Source of the DNA: Schlesneria paludicola DSM 18645 | GTDB taxonomy: Bacteria; Planctomycetota; Planctomycetia; Planctomycetales; Planctomycetaceae | Reading direction: 5' to 3' | DNA length: 64,000 nucleotides | NCBI GenBank assembly: GCA_945862235.1 | Contig: CAMAYU010000004.1 | Span: 16,084-80,083, forward strand | Part shown: in pieces, positions 39,151 to 47,618 of the stretch | Layout of the letters: each line of letters begins with the position of its first letter | Position numbering within the stretch: position 1 is the stretch's first letter | Notes under the pieces: generated by a model | Database searches by the model: none | What the model saw: only the letters and a program-made list of their open reading frames with translations | Told to the model about the DNA's origin: nothing | Translations under genes and position numbers: made by a program

Positions 39151-39567
39151 TCATCCTTCCGGAATGCTCCGTTTCTGAACCGCCTTCGTCTTCAACGATC
39201 CCTCCCAAACTTCGTCCACCAGTTTGAAGAACTCTTCTTCGGTGAGACCGCTTTGTTGGGCCTCCATCACGACCCCCTGCATCCGTTCGGCGAGGAGCTT
39301 TTGCCGGGCCTTGCGGCAGCGTTCGGCGGCGGCTTTGGCGACGCGCAGACCCTCGCCGCGCAGCGCCTCCAGCACGCCGTCGTTTTGGAGATCGCGGTAC
39401 GCCTTGGCAACGGTGTTCGGGTTCACCGCCAGCATCACCGCCAGCTCGCGCACAGACGGCACGAGGTCTCCGGGACGCAGCGCCTCTTTGGCGACGGCGT
39501 ATTTCACCTGCCGCCCAATCTGGTCGTAAATCGCCACGCCGTTGTCGGGGTCAATGCGGAAGAACAT
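39151..39567 (-). CDS. GntR-family regulator (YtrA subfamily)
   Basis: 138 residues, short for GntR and typical of YtrA types. The winged helix is IYDQIGRQVKYAVAKEALRPGDLVPSVRELAVMLAVNPNTVAKAYRDLQNDGVLEALRGEGLRV, followed only by a small helical dimerisation tail. The ATG at 39567 has AGGAG 9 nt upstream. Just upstream is a perfect palindrome that overlaps the ribosome-binding site, a probable operator for autorepression. First gene of the ABC operon. Confidence 0.92.
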   Translation of the reverse strand: MFFRIDPDNGVAIYDQIGRQVKYAVAKEALRPGDLVPSVRELAVMLAVNPNTVAKAYRDLQNDGVLEALRGEGLRVAKAAAERCRKARQKLLAERMQGVVMEAQQSGLTEEEFFKLVDEVWEGSLKTKAVQKRSIPEG

Positions 39568-39578
39568 GAATCGCACTC

Positions 39579-39600
39579 CTGTACTAGACAGGTAGTACAG
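39579..39600. promoter_or_regulatory. Probable GntR operator
   Basis: Perfect 8-bp inverted half-sites CTGTACTA (39579-39586) and TAGTACAG (39593-39600) with a 6-bp spacer. It starts at the AGGAG of the GntR gene, so the binding site must overlap the transcription start or very short leader. Position and symmetry fit an autoregulatory site for the GntR protein encoded immediately downstream. Confidence 0.75.
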
Positions 39601-39834
39601 TAGGCTCGTGCAGGGCGTCCGTCAAGAGGCCGTCGACAAAAGTGCGCCGAAGCCAAGCTCGCGACCAGCCGCTCGTGCTACTCGCTCACGAAATGCGGTT
39701 GGGCGGCGCGAAACTTGGCCGGGCCAATCTCGGCCTCATCTTTCTGTGATAGAAACGAACCACGATGTTCGGTTGCGTCAAAACCGCGTTCGTTCATCGC
39801 GGGGAGATTGCCATTGGTGGCAGGCATCCCACCG

Positions 39835-41961
39835 TCAGCTTCCGACTTGCAGCCACCACTTGAGGAACAGGCCGCACGACCAGAAGTAAGTTGAGAACGA
39901 AACGGCCGCGCAGAGAAGGTCCGTCACCAACGCGAACCGATGGCGCGCGAGTAGCCCTCGCGCACAGAGGGCCGCCACGGGGAAGGCGGGGAGAAAGCCG
40001 GCAAGAAAGCCCCACTCGATCGACAGCCCGAGTCTTCGGCACAGATGAAAGTAGAGGCCGCTCGTGGCGAGCAGACTCAGTCCCGCGAGCCTCGATCCCC
40101 AGCGTGCCCTGCGCCGCGCGGGTTGAGGCTGGGACTCGGCCCACGTCACCGCGAGCAGCGTCAGTTGCAAAGCGGCCCACAACACGAGCGGCCACAGAAA
40201 GACATAATCATCGCGCTGCTGTGCCCCCGGACGCTGATTGAGCAACGGGCTGCCGATGGCTCCGATGAGAATCGCCACCGCCCAGAAGACGAAGCGCGGC
40301 ACCGTAGTCCGGCCCCCTTGGTCCGGACGAGTCACCAACGGATTGCCATCGTTGGATTGCCCCATTTCGCTCGGCCGGACCAAGGGGTCCAGCCTACGAA
40401 CGCGCAGACCCCAGCTCAAACACTGGACCACCATCGCGCAGATCGTCGCCAACAACAATCCCGCCAGACTCCATAGCCACCACGCGTGCAGCTCGGTCCA
40501 TTCGGGAACCGTCGCCGGGAACTCGCGCTCTCCGCCGAGCAGCGGTGTTGGATCGAACGAGCGGACGTGAGGGATGTCCGTCACCAACGTGGTCTCAATC
40601 TTCGGCGCGAGCGGTTCAGTACCGAGATACAGGCACGCGGCGCGAGTCGGTGTCCGCAGGAACAGCCTGCCGTGACAGAACGCTGCCGCCGACCAACTGA
40701 GTTCATCTTGAAAGACCGTCACGCGTGCCAGCTCTTCGTACTGCTGCGAGTTGACGCGAGCGAGGATCACTTCGCCCTTGTCGTTGAACAGGATCAGTTT
40801 GCCGTCGGCGACGATGACACTCGCGTGACCGACCCGGTCGGTGGACCACGCAATCTGACCGGTCTCGAAGTTCAGGCACCGAAACTCACCGCGCGACGGC
40901 CGGTTGAGTCGCGACTGTGCGTCCTTCAGATCGAACCCGTATACGAATCCCTCAACGAGCACACTCGACGCGACATCGTTCGAGAACTTGGGCGTCTCCC
41001 ACACGGTGCTCGGCTTCAGCGCCGCACCCTCTTCTTCCACGAGCCGATAGCACTTCGCCCCGCTACGAAACGGCCCGGCCGTCATCAACAGCGGTTCGCG
41101 ATACAGCGGAGCCGCCGAGTGTTCGTCGTAGCTGTGCGAGAACTCGTCCTCCCACAAGAGGCGTCCGCTCGCGAGGTCGATCAGGGCGAGCGAGTTCTCC
41201 AAGAAGGCCACAACACGCGGTCGCCCGTTCAGCGTGATCGGCAGTGGCGACGCATAGCTGGCGGGCATCGTCCCCGACTTCCAGACGAGCGTCCCATCCT
41301 TCGCATCGAGCGCGACGACGCTCGCATCGAGTCCCCCGACAGGGACGATCACCTTGCCATCGACGACCAGTGGCGAGGCCGCACAGCCAAAATCGGTCCC
41401 GCGTCCGTGAAATGTTCTTTTAGGATTCGACTCCCAAACGGCGCGGCCGGTCGTCGCATCAAGGCACCCAATCGTCCCCTCGGGTGCCGCATAGTAGATG
41501 CGGCCGTCATGCCACGTCGGTGTCGCACGCGGTCCCGGATAAAGGCCGCCGCCGTCGTAAGGCCAGCCATATTTTTGCGACCAGATCGTCTCACCGGTCG
41601 CCGCGTCGAGGCACACCACCGCCTGCTCGTACAGCGTTTGAGTCTGTGTCCAAACGCGATCCCCAACCGCGATGAAGCTCGAATATCCCTTGCCAATCTC
41701 CTTGGTCCACAACACTGGCGGACCGGAGTCAGGCCAAGACTCGGCCAACCCCGCCTCAACCGAGATCGCATCGTGTGTCGCCCCGCGCCACTGCGGCCAG
41801 CTTGCTGCGATCGTGTTGACTGGCTCATCACTCGCTGCCGGTTGGGGATCACACAACATCGCGACGACGACGAGCAAGCCACAACAGACCACCAACGAAC
41901 AGGCACCGATCCCTCGCACCTTTCGCCGACAACCTCTCACCACGCGCGATCGAATGAGCAT
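39835..41961 (-). CDS. PQQ-type beta-propeller protein with C-terminal membrane domain
   Basis: 708 residues. After an N-terminal signal/anchor (ACSLVVCCGLLVVVAMLC) a WD/PQQ-like propeller covers about 45-450. It shows repeated blades of the type VVCLDAATGETIWSQKYG, GCLDATTGRAVWES, VVALDAKDGTLVWKSG and LIDLASGRLLWEDE. About five helices follow (from WWLWSLAGLLLATICAMVV). No enzymatic cofactor ligands are evident, so it is better called a BamB-like propeller than a dehydrogenase. Residues about 521-552, between the first and second C-terminal helices, are encoded by a palindromic repeat. No strong ribosome-binding site. Confidence 0.85.
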   Translation of the reverse strand: MLIRSRVVRGCRRKVRGIGACSLVVCCGLLVVVAMLCDPQPAASDEPVNTIAASWPQWRGATHDAISVEAGLAESWPDSGPPVLWTKEIGKGYSSFIAVGDRVWTQTQTLYEQAVVCLDAATGETIWSQKYGWPYDGGGLYPGPRATPTWHDGRIYYAAPEGTIGCLDATTGRAVWESNPKRTFHGRGTDFGCAASPLVVDGKVIVPVGGLDASVVALDAKDGTLVWKSGTMPASYASPLPITLNGRPRVVAFLENSLALIDLASGRLLWEDEFSHSYDEHSAAPLYREPLLMTAGPFRSGAKCYRLVEEEGAALKPSTVWETPKFSNDVASSVLVEGFVYGFDLKDAQSRLNRPSRGEFRCLNFETGQIAWSTDRVGHASVIVADGKLILFNDKGEVILARVNSQQYEELARVTVFQDELSWSAAAFCHGRLFLRTPTRAACLYLGTEPLAPKIETTLVTDIPHVRSFDPTPLLGGEREFPATVPEWTELHAWWLWSLAGLLLATICAMVVQCLSWGLRVRRLDPLVRPSEMGQSNDGNPLVTRPDQGGRTTVPRFVFWAVAILIGAIGSPLLNQRPGAQQRDDYVFLWPLVLWAALQLTLLAVTWAESQPQPARRRARWGSRLAGLSLLATSGLYFHLCRRLGLSIEWGFLAGFLPAFPVAALCARGLLARHRFALVTDLLCAAVSFSTYFWSCGLFLKWWLQVGS
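40304..40397. repeat. In-frame palindromic element in the PQQ-propeller gene
   Basis: Arms 40304-40326 and 40375-40397 (CCGGACCAAGGGGTCCAGCC type) pair with a few mismatches around a 48-bp loop that is itself partly palindromic (GATTGCC...). The reading frame runs through it, giving a polar linker between two membrane helices. Confidence 0.75.
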
Positions 41962-42004
41962 GATTTGTCACCGTGGAGTTCGACACAGACTGCTGACACT
42001 CTGC

Positions 42005-42063
42005 ATTCGCGCTCACCTCAATTCTCGCGGATCAGTGTCGCGAGAATTGAGGTGAGCGCGAAT
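42005..42063. repeat. Perfect 25-bp palindrome after polA
   Basis: ATTCGCGCTCACCTCAATTC... (42005-42029) is exactly complementary to 42039-42063, loop 9 nt. It lies between the polA stop and the start of the PQQ-propeller gene. It could act as a transcript end or processing hairpin for polA, but no T-run follows. Confidence 0.9.
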
Positions 42064-42131
42064 GAATGGCGAGGCAAGAAGCAGAGAAAGGAACGAAGAC
42101 CTTGCTCACGCGGCGGGTTGGTGTGGCGACA

Positions 42132-45100
42132 TCATTTCACTGAATGCGTCTCCAGCCAGTTATCTCCGACCGAGACATCAACAACGAGCGGGACCGACAG
42201 TTCCATCGCGTGCTGCATCTCGTGGCCGACGAGTTCGATCAGCGAGGCGATGTCGGATTCGGGAGCTTCCAGCACCAGTTCGTCGTGGATTTGGAGGAGC
42301 ATCCGGCCGGGATGGTTTTCGTCGCGCAGTCGCTTCCTCACCGCGAGCATCGCCATCTTGATGAGGTCTGCGGCGGAGCCTTGAATCACCGTGTTGACTG
42401 CCGTCCGTTCGGGCATGTTGAGGTTGCCGGTGCGGACGGCGCGAATCCCTTCGATCGGGCGGCGGCGGCCGAGGATCGTCGTCGCGCGGCCAGCGCGCTG
42501 GACCTCAGTCAGCGTCGCGTCGATGAACTGCGTCACGCCCGAATACTTCGCGAAGTAGCCGTTGATAAACGTCGCCGCCTCGTCCTGCGGAATGCCGAGT
42601 GCGGCGGCGAGACCGAATGGACTCTGCCCGTAGATGACGCCAAAGTTGACCGCCTTCGCCATACGACGTTGGTCGCTGGTGACCGCGTCGCGATCGACAC
42701 TGAAGACTTGTGACGCAACCGCCGTGTGAATGTCGACCCCCTGCGCGAACGCCGCGATCAGCTCTTGGTCCTGACTGAAGTGCGCGAGGACTCGCAACTC
42801 GATCTGCGAGTAGTCGGCGCAGAGCAGCTTCCACGTCGTGTCGGCCGGAATGAACGCGCGGCGGATCCGTTCTCCTTCGGGCGTACGGATTGGAATGTTT
42901 TGCAAGTTGGGATCGCTCGAACTGAGTCGCCCGGTCGCCGCGACGACTTGGTTGAACGACGTGTGAATGCGGCCGGTCGTCGCGTGAACCAGCAGCGGCA
43001 GTGCGTCGAGATACGTCCCCTTCAACTTCGTCAGATGACGATGCTCGATGATCTTCGCCGGAAGCGGATGGAGCGGAGCCAACTCTTCGAGAACCTCTTG
43101 ATCGGTGCTCGCCCCCGTCTTGGTCTTCCGTTTGATCGGCAACTTCAGTTCGTCAAACAGCACGACTTGAAGCTGCTTGGGCGAGTCAATATTGAACACG
43201 CGCCCCGCTACTCCGTGAATCTCGCCCATCAGTTGGCCCAGCCGCAGAGTCAGGTCCACCGACTGGCGATTCAATTCGTCGGCATCGACTCGAATGCCGG
43301 TCTGCTCCATCTCGGCCAACAGCGGGATGAGCGGTCGTTCCAAGTCCCAATACAAATCCCACAGGCCCTGCGTGCGGAGTTGCTCGGTGATGAGATCGGC
43401 CAGCCGCAGCGTGAAGTCCGCGTCCTCGGTCGCGTACTCGGCGATCAAGTCGATCGGCACGTCGGCCATGTTCTTCTGTTTCTTCCCGCTGCCGATCAAA
43501 TCGCTGATCGGGATGCCGGTCGTCCCGAGATACTTTTGAATCAGCGTGTCGAGACTGTGCGAACGCGCCCCCGCGTCGAGCAAGTAGTCACCGACCATCG
43601 GATCGACATCAATTGACTCGGGCCGGACCGAGATGCCGTTCGCTTCGAGGAACATCAGATCGAACTTGATGTTCTGATTGACCAGCCGCAGCGACGGGTT
43701 CTCCAACACCGGCTTCAGCGCCGCGATCACGGCCGCTTCGTTGAGCAATGTGCTGCCGAGCGGCCCGCGCGTCGGCAGGTAATACGCCAACCCCGGCTCC
43801 CAACAGAACGCCCATCCAACGATGCGCGACGAGCGCGGGTCCAGCCCCGTCGTTTCGAGGTCGAGACAAAAACGAGGCTGCTGCGCGAGCCGCTCAACAA
43901 ACGCGGCGAGAGCTTCGAGCGTGTCGATCACTTCCCAACGACGAGTGATCGCGGGAACGACGGGCTGCGCTGTGACCGAAGACGATGAGTCGGGCGACGG
44001 CACGTCGGTCTTAACTCCTGTCCCCTCGCCCCGGCTCTGTGGGGAGAGGGCTAGGGTGAGGGGAGCTTCGGAGTCGAGCGGCAACCCAACGCGAGACGAA
44101 TCTGAAGTCATGTCGCGAGGATCCGCATCGAAGGGAGGAGCTTCATCGAGAGCTTGCCCACCGCTCGGCCCCCTCACTTTAGCCCTCTCCCCCGAAGACG
44201 GGGTCGAGGGGACAGGAAGCTCAACACCCGCATCCAACTCATCATCCTCATCCCCAAACAACGACCGTCCCGCCGGGCGCGACTTCGATTTTGTTGCGAG
44301 ACTCGACGGAGCGGCAACGGACGACGTGCCACTCGCAGACGGCGCGGCTTCACTGAACGTTGTCCCTTTCGGCGCGAACTGGTTCACATCGTTGACCAAC
44401 CGCCCGAAGCCAAACCTGCGAAAGAGCGCCTGCAACGCCGGAACATCGGGTTGAGGATTCCGGCTCGCCTCCCAATCAAAGTTCAGTTCGAGTTCTTGAT
44501 TCAAACGAACCAGTGTCTGACTGAGTCGCGCCTGATCGGCGAAGACCTTGAGGTTCTCCTTGAGCTTCGCGCCGGGAGCCTTGTCCGCGTTGGCGAGGAC
44601 TCCTTCGAGCGTCTCAAAATCTTTGAGCAACGCCGACGCTTTCTTCGGCCCGACGAGCGGCACTCCCGGCACGTTATCGACCGCGTCGCCAACCAGCGCT
44701 TGGAAGTCCACGACCTGATCGGGCCTCACGCCCCAATCGGCCAGCAGCGCGGCTTCGTCGAGATACGTGTTCTTGCGCAGGTTGAGAATCTGCACCTGCG
44801 GGCCAAGCAACTGCCGCGCATCCTTATCACTGGTGACGATCCGGACCTGATGGCCTCGCGCGACCCCTTGCCTCGTGAGCGTGGCGATCACGTCGTCCGC
44901 TTCCCATCCATCACAATGCACGACCGGAATGCCAAACGCCTCGACCGTCTCAATGAGGAGCGGAATCTGAGGTCTCAAGTCTTCCGGCATCGGGCTGCGG
45001 TTGGCCTTGTACGCGGGATAAAGCTCCTCCCGCTTGCCGACTCCGACCGACTCCATCGCGCAGATCAACCACGTCGGCCGATGAGTTTGCAGCAGCGACA

Positions 45101-45227
45101 CGAGATCACGACTGAACCCAAACACCGCATTCGTCGGCAATCCCGCCGGACTCGTCATCGGCGGCAAGCCGTGAAAGACCTGGAACATCAGCGAGAACGT
45201 GTCGATCAAGAAAACGGTGTCGGGCAT
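42132..45227 (-). CDS. polA: DNA polymerase I with repeat-bearing linker
   Basis: 1031 residues, longer than the usual 880-930. The 5'-3' nuclease domain (1-290) has FLIDTFSLMFQVFHG, CDGWEADDVIATL and GDAVDNVPGVPLVGPKKA. The 3'-5' exonuclease (about 450-620) looks active: FCLDLETTGLD, NQNIKFDLMFL and YATEDADFTL keep the acidic residues. The polymerase domain (about 650-1031) has DYSQIELRVLAHFS, RRMAKAVNFGVIYG and QIHDELVLEAPE. The extra length is a Ser/Pro-rich linker (about 295-425) containing two opposite copies of a dispersed GC-rich repeat. No ribosome-binding site is evident before the ATG. Confidence 0.96.
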   Translation of the reverse strand: MPDTVFLIDTFSLMFQVFHGLPPMTSPAGLPTNAVFGFSRDLVSLLQTHRPTWLICAMESVGVGKREELYPAYKANRSPMPEDLRPQIPLLIETVEAFGIPVVHCDGWEADDVIATLTRQGVARGHQVRIVTSDKDARQLLGPQVQILNLRKNTYLDEAALLADWGVRPDQVVDFQALVGDAVDNVPGVPLVGPKKASALLKDFETLEGVLANADKAPGAKLKENLKVFADQARLSQTLVRLNQELELNFDWEASRNPQPDVPALQALFRRFGFGRLVNDVNQFAPKGTTFSEAAPSASGTSSVAAPSSLATKSKSRPAGRSLFGDEDDELDAGVELPVPSTPSSGERAKVRGPSGGQALDEAPPFDADPRDMTSDSSRVGLPLDSEAPLTLALSPQSRGEGTGVKTDVPSPDSSSSVTAQPVVPAITRRWEVIDTLEALAAFVERLAQQPRFCLDLETTGLDPRSSRIVGWAFCWEPGLAYYLPTRGPLGSTLLNEAAVIAALKPVLENPSLRLVNQNIKFDLMFLEANGISVRPESIDVDPMVGDYLLDAGARSHSLDTLIQKYLGTTGIPISDLIGSGKKQKNMADVPIDLIAEYATEDADFTLRLADLITEQLRTQGLWDLYWDLERPLIPLLAEMEQTGIRVDADELNRQSVDLTLRLGQLMGEIHGVAGRVFNIDSPKQLQVVLFDELKLPIKRKTKTGASTDQEVLEELAPLHPLPAKIIEHRHLTKLKGTYLDALPLLVHATTGRIHTSFNQVVAATGRLSSSDPNLQNIPIRTPEGERIRRAFIPADTTWKLLCADYSQIELRVLAHFSQDQELIAAFAQGVDIHTAVASQVFSVDRDAVTSDQRRMAKAVNFGVIYGQSPFGLAAALGIPQDEAATFINGYFAKYSGVTQFIDATLTEVQRAGRATTILGRRRPIEGIRAVRTGNLNMPERTAVNTVIQGSAADLIKMAMLAVRKRLRDENHPGRMLLQIHDELVLEAPESDIASLIELVGHEMQHAMELSVPLVVDVSVGDNWLETHSVK
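44020..44213. repeat. Two inverted copies of the 44-bp GC-rich repeat in polA
   Basis: Copy 44020-44063 (GTCCCCTCGCCCCGGCTCTG...) and the inverted copy 44170-44213 flank 106 bp. Both are in frame. On the polA strand they read as LTLALSPQSRGEGT (about residues 389-403) and PVPSTPSSGERAKVRG (about 339-353). Together they make a potential long stem in the polA mRNA. Confidence 0.88.
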
Positions 45228-45350
45228 GGGAGAGAGGGCTTCGGGAGTAGGGCCTAGGGATTAGGGTCGGGATGATACGGCGGGAACGTCGAGCTAACCA
45301 TATCCGCGTCTCTCGGCGCAGGACTAACGTCATTTTGATTTTGGGAGATG

Positions 45351-45448
45351 GGGTGCCACGGTCACGGAGCTTCAACGTGGCCGTGAGAATGAGAAACAGC
45401 CTACACTTCCTCGCACAGCCACGTCGAAGCTCCGTGACCGTGGCACCC
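45351..45448. repeat. Palindromic element upstream of polA
   Basis: Arms 45351-45381 (GGGTGCCACGGTCACGGAGC...) and 45418-45448 match at 30 of 31 positions, loop 36 nt. It lies in the divergent gap between polA and the coiled-coil gene. The rest of that gap, 45449-45876, shows no gene I can support, although frames are open on both strands. Confidence 0.88.
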
Positions 45449-45876
45449 GAAATTAAAAAAGGCGATGGCCATGCTCTCGGCATTGCCCCTCCCAATCGGT
45501 CGAACCGGCATGGGCCACGTGAAGTTGCCGTTGAATCGAACGCGGGCAAAGTTCGTCACAGCGCGCCCTTCCATTTGAACCGACAACCAACGCGGAGGAG
45601 TTTGCGCGCGAAGGACCGTGTCGAAGTTGTCGTTGGAGTCGCGTCTGGTTGTAACGATCACGTCGAGTGTGACCGTTCACAACGGAAGATATTCCGACGG
45701 GGAAAGAGGTGCTTGACTCGCCAAGAGCGCGTCTTACACTGGCCACCGTCTCACCGAGAGAAGGTCGCCAATGGCTCCGAGTGCATCGGGCCAGCCTCTT
45801 CCTGAAGCCCTCTCGACCCCGCGATCCCATCCGTCAGGCTCGTTGCTCGTCACGTCTCCGTCCGAAGGAATCTGTC

Positions 45877-47406
45877 ATGGCCGCCAACCCCAATAAGCCG
45901 GGTCCCGTTCACTACGCACTCGTGGTCTTCGTCATCAGCACGGTGGTCTTGGGTATCACGACCTACATGTTCCATCGCGAGTACTCCGACCGCGCGGCCA
46001 AGATCACCGAACTCGAAGGCAAAGCGGGGACGCTCAACGTGAGCATCAAGAAGCTGGACGACGAAATCCAAGCGCTCACCAATCAGACCGGAAACAAGTT
46101 TGAGATGAAGCTGGACCCGTCGAACCCCAAAAACGCGACCTCGGTCGTGGGAGCGGCTTTCGCGGACATGGAGCGGTTCGGCAAGGACTTGTCTGGCACA
46201 ACCTATCAGCAAACGTTGCAGAAGTTGCGTGAAGCGGTCGATGCGGCCGTGGCCGATGTCGCTTCAAAAGCGGCTCAAGTCGCAATTCTGCAAAAGGACA
46301 TCAACGACCAGCGCGATCGCCTGAACAAGCAGGTCGATACACACCGATCGGCTCAGGAAAAATCGGAAGCCGATCTGCGAACCACCGTCGCGTCACGCGA
46401 CGAGAAGCTGAACGGCAAGCAGGTCGAGATCGACCGCTTCAAAGCCGAGAACAATCAACTCGTCGGCGAGTTGGCTCAGGAAAAGGAAGGCCGGGAGAAA
46501 GAACGCAAAGCTTTGCAAAACCTGATCGGCCAGCTCGAAATCCGCATCGACTTCATGCGTGACAAGATCGACACGCTGGAAGGGGTCAGCTTTGAAGTCG
46601 CTGACGGGCTGATTCGCCGTGTCGAAAATGCGGGCAACTTGGCTTGGATCGACCTCGGTGAAGCAGACGGCTTAAAGACCCGCATGACCTTCAGCGTCTA
46701 CTCGAAAGAAAGCCAGGGAGTTGGACGCGGAGCGGAAGATGTGAAGGGCAAGATCGAAGTGACCCGACTGCTCGGCGCTCACATGGCTGAAGCCCGGATC
46801 GTCGAGAACGATCTCTACCGACCCATCGTCCCGAATGACCTGATCTACACACCGATCTGGAGTCCCGGTTTGGTTGAGAAAATCTCACTGGCCGGCATGG
46901 TCGATCTCGACAACGATGGCAAGAGCGACCGCGAGCAATTCAAGCAACTCATGGCGGTCTCAGGTGCTGTCCTCGACAACGAAATCACGGACGAAGGCGA
47001 GCGTCTTCCCGCCGGCGGCAAGATTACCGTTCACACGAAATTCCTCGTGCTGGGTGATGTCCCCGATCCAACGACGTTGGTTTCCGAGAAGGACAAGGCG
47101 ATCAACCAAAAGATCACCGACCACCTGACCGAACTCCGCAAAGAAGCCCGCGCCAATGGTGTGCGGATCATCAAGATCAACGACTTCCTGGCTCACATTG
47201 GCTTTCAATCCAAGCGACGCCTGTTCCGACCGGGTGAACAACGACCGTTCAACCTGAAGGCCGGTGCCACGAGTACTCAGGTCAATGAATCCCTGGGCGA
47301 CCGCTCGTCTTCGGGCACAACTTCCGCCCTGTTCGGCAAAAGCAAGTCGGCCGCTCAGCAAACCTCGTCCGGAACGACCAGCAAAGTCTTCGGCGGCGGC
47401 AAGTGA
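45877..47406 (+). CDS. Membrane-anchored coiled-coil protein, function unknown
   Basis: 509 residues. One N-terminal helix (HYALVVFVISTVVLGITTYMF) is followed by long heptad-rich coiled coil (about 35-240, with ITELEGKAGTLNVSIKKLDD at its start and QLVGELAQEKEGREKERKAL near its end). A compact beta-rich part follows (about 250-420: SFEVADGLIRRVENAGNLAWIDLGEADGL, then MTFSVYS), and a Ser/Thr-rich tail ending SSGTTSKVFGGGK. The start has AAGGA 8 nt upstream. The topology suggests a periplasmic or envelope scaffold. I recognise no named family. A terminator follows. Confidence 0.8.
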   Translation: MAANPNKPGPVHYALVVFVISTVVLGITTYMFHREYSDRAAKITELEGKAGTLNVSIKKLDDEIQALTNQTGNKFEMKLDPSNPKNATSVVGAAFADMERFGKDLSGTTYQQTLQKLREAVDAAVADVASKAAQVAILQKDINDQRDRLNKQVDTHRSAQEKSEADLRTTVASRDEKLNGKQVEIDRFKAENNQLVGELAQEKEGREKERKALQNLIGQLEIRIDFMRDKIDTLEGVSFEVADGLIRRVENAGNLAWIDLGEADGLKTRMTFSVYSKESQGVGRGAEDVKGKIEVTRLLGAHMAEARIVENDLYRPIVPNDLIYTPIWSPGLVEKISLAGMVDLDNDGKSDREQFKQLMAVSGAVLDNEITDEGERLPAGGKITVHTKFLVLGDVPDPTTLVSEKDKAINQKITDHLTELRKEARANGVRIIKINDFLAHIGFQSKRRLFRPGEQRPFNLKAGATSTQVNESLGDRSSSGTTSALFGKSKSAAQQTSSGTTSKVFGGGK

Positions 47407-47486
47407 GACACCTCGCGGTGGCTGGACATTCCGCCTGAACAAGGACCAGAACAGCGACGCAAGACGGGGACCGAATTCAATCTCTC

Positions 47487-47525
47487 AGGACCGTACGTTT
47501 CACGACGTGCGGTCCTTTTGTTTGT
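47487..47525 (+). terminator. Rho-independent terminator of the coiled-coil gene
   Basis: Stem AGGACCGTACGT / ACGTGCGGTCCT (one mismatch) with a 6-nt loop, followed by TTTGTTTGT on the plus strand, 80 bp after the stop codon. Confidence 0.85.
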
Positions 47526-47560
47526 GACGGATCCGTTTAGAAACTGAAAACAAGGACTGT

Positions 47561-47610
47561 CGTGGCAGGCGCTGCCAGCGTCGGCTCGGATGCTGGCAGC
47601 ATCCGCCACG
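47561..47610. repeat. Palindromic element at the 3' side of the TIGR04255-like gene
   Basis: Arms CGTGGCAGGCGCTGCCAGC (47561-47579) and 47592-47610 pair with two or three mismatches. It lies 8 bp beyond the stop of the minus-strand gene at 47619 and could end its transcript, though no T-run follows. Confidence 0.7.
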
Positions 47611-47618
47611 TCTGGCGC

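Noticed and set aside
40486..42384. 632-codon plus-strand frame opposite the PQQ-propeller gene
   Set aside because: Antisense shadow caused by GC-rich codon bias. The minus-strand gene has clear propeller repeats.
45272..45876. Open frames upstream of the coiled-coil gene on both strands
   Set aside because: They run through a palindromic element and lack motifs or start signals. The real gene starts at 45877 after AAGGA.
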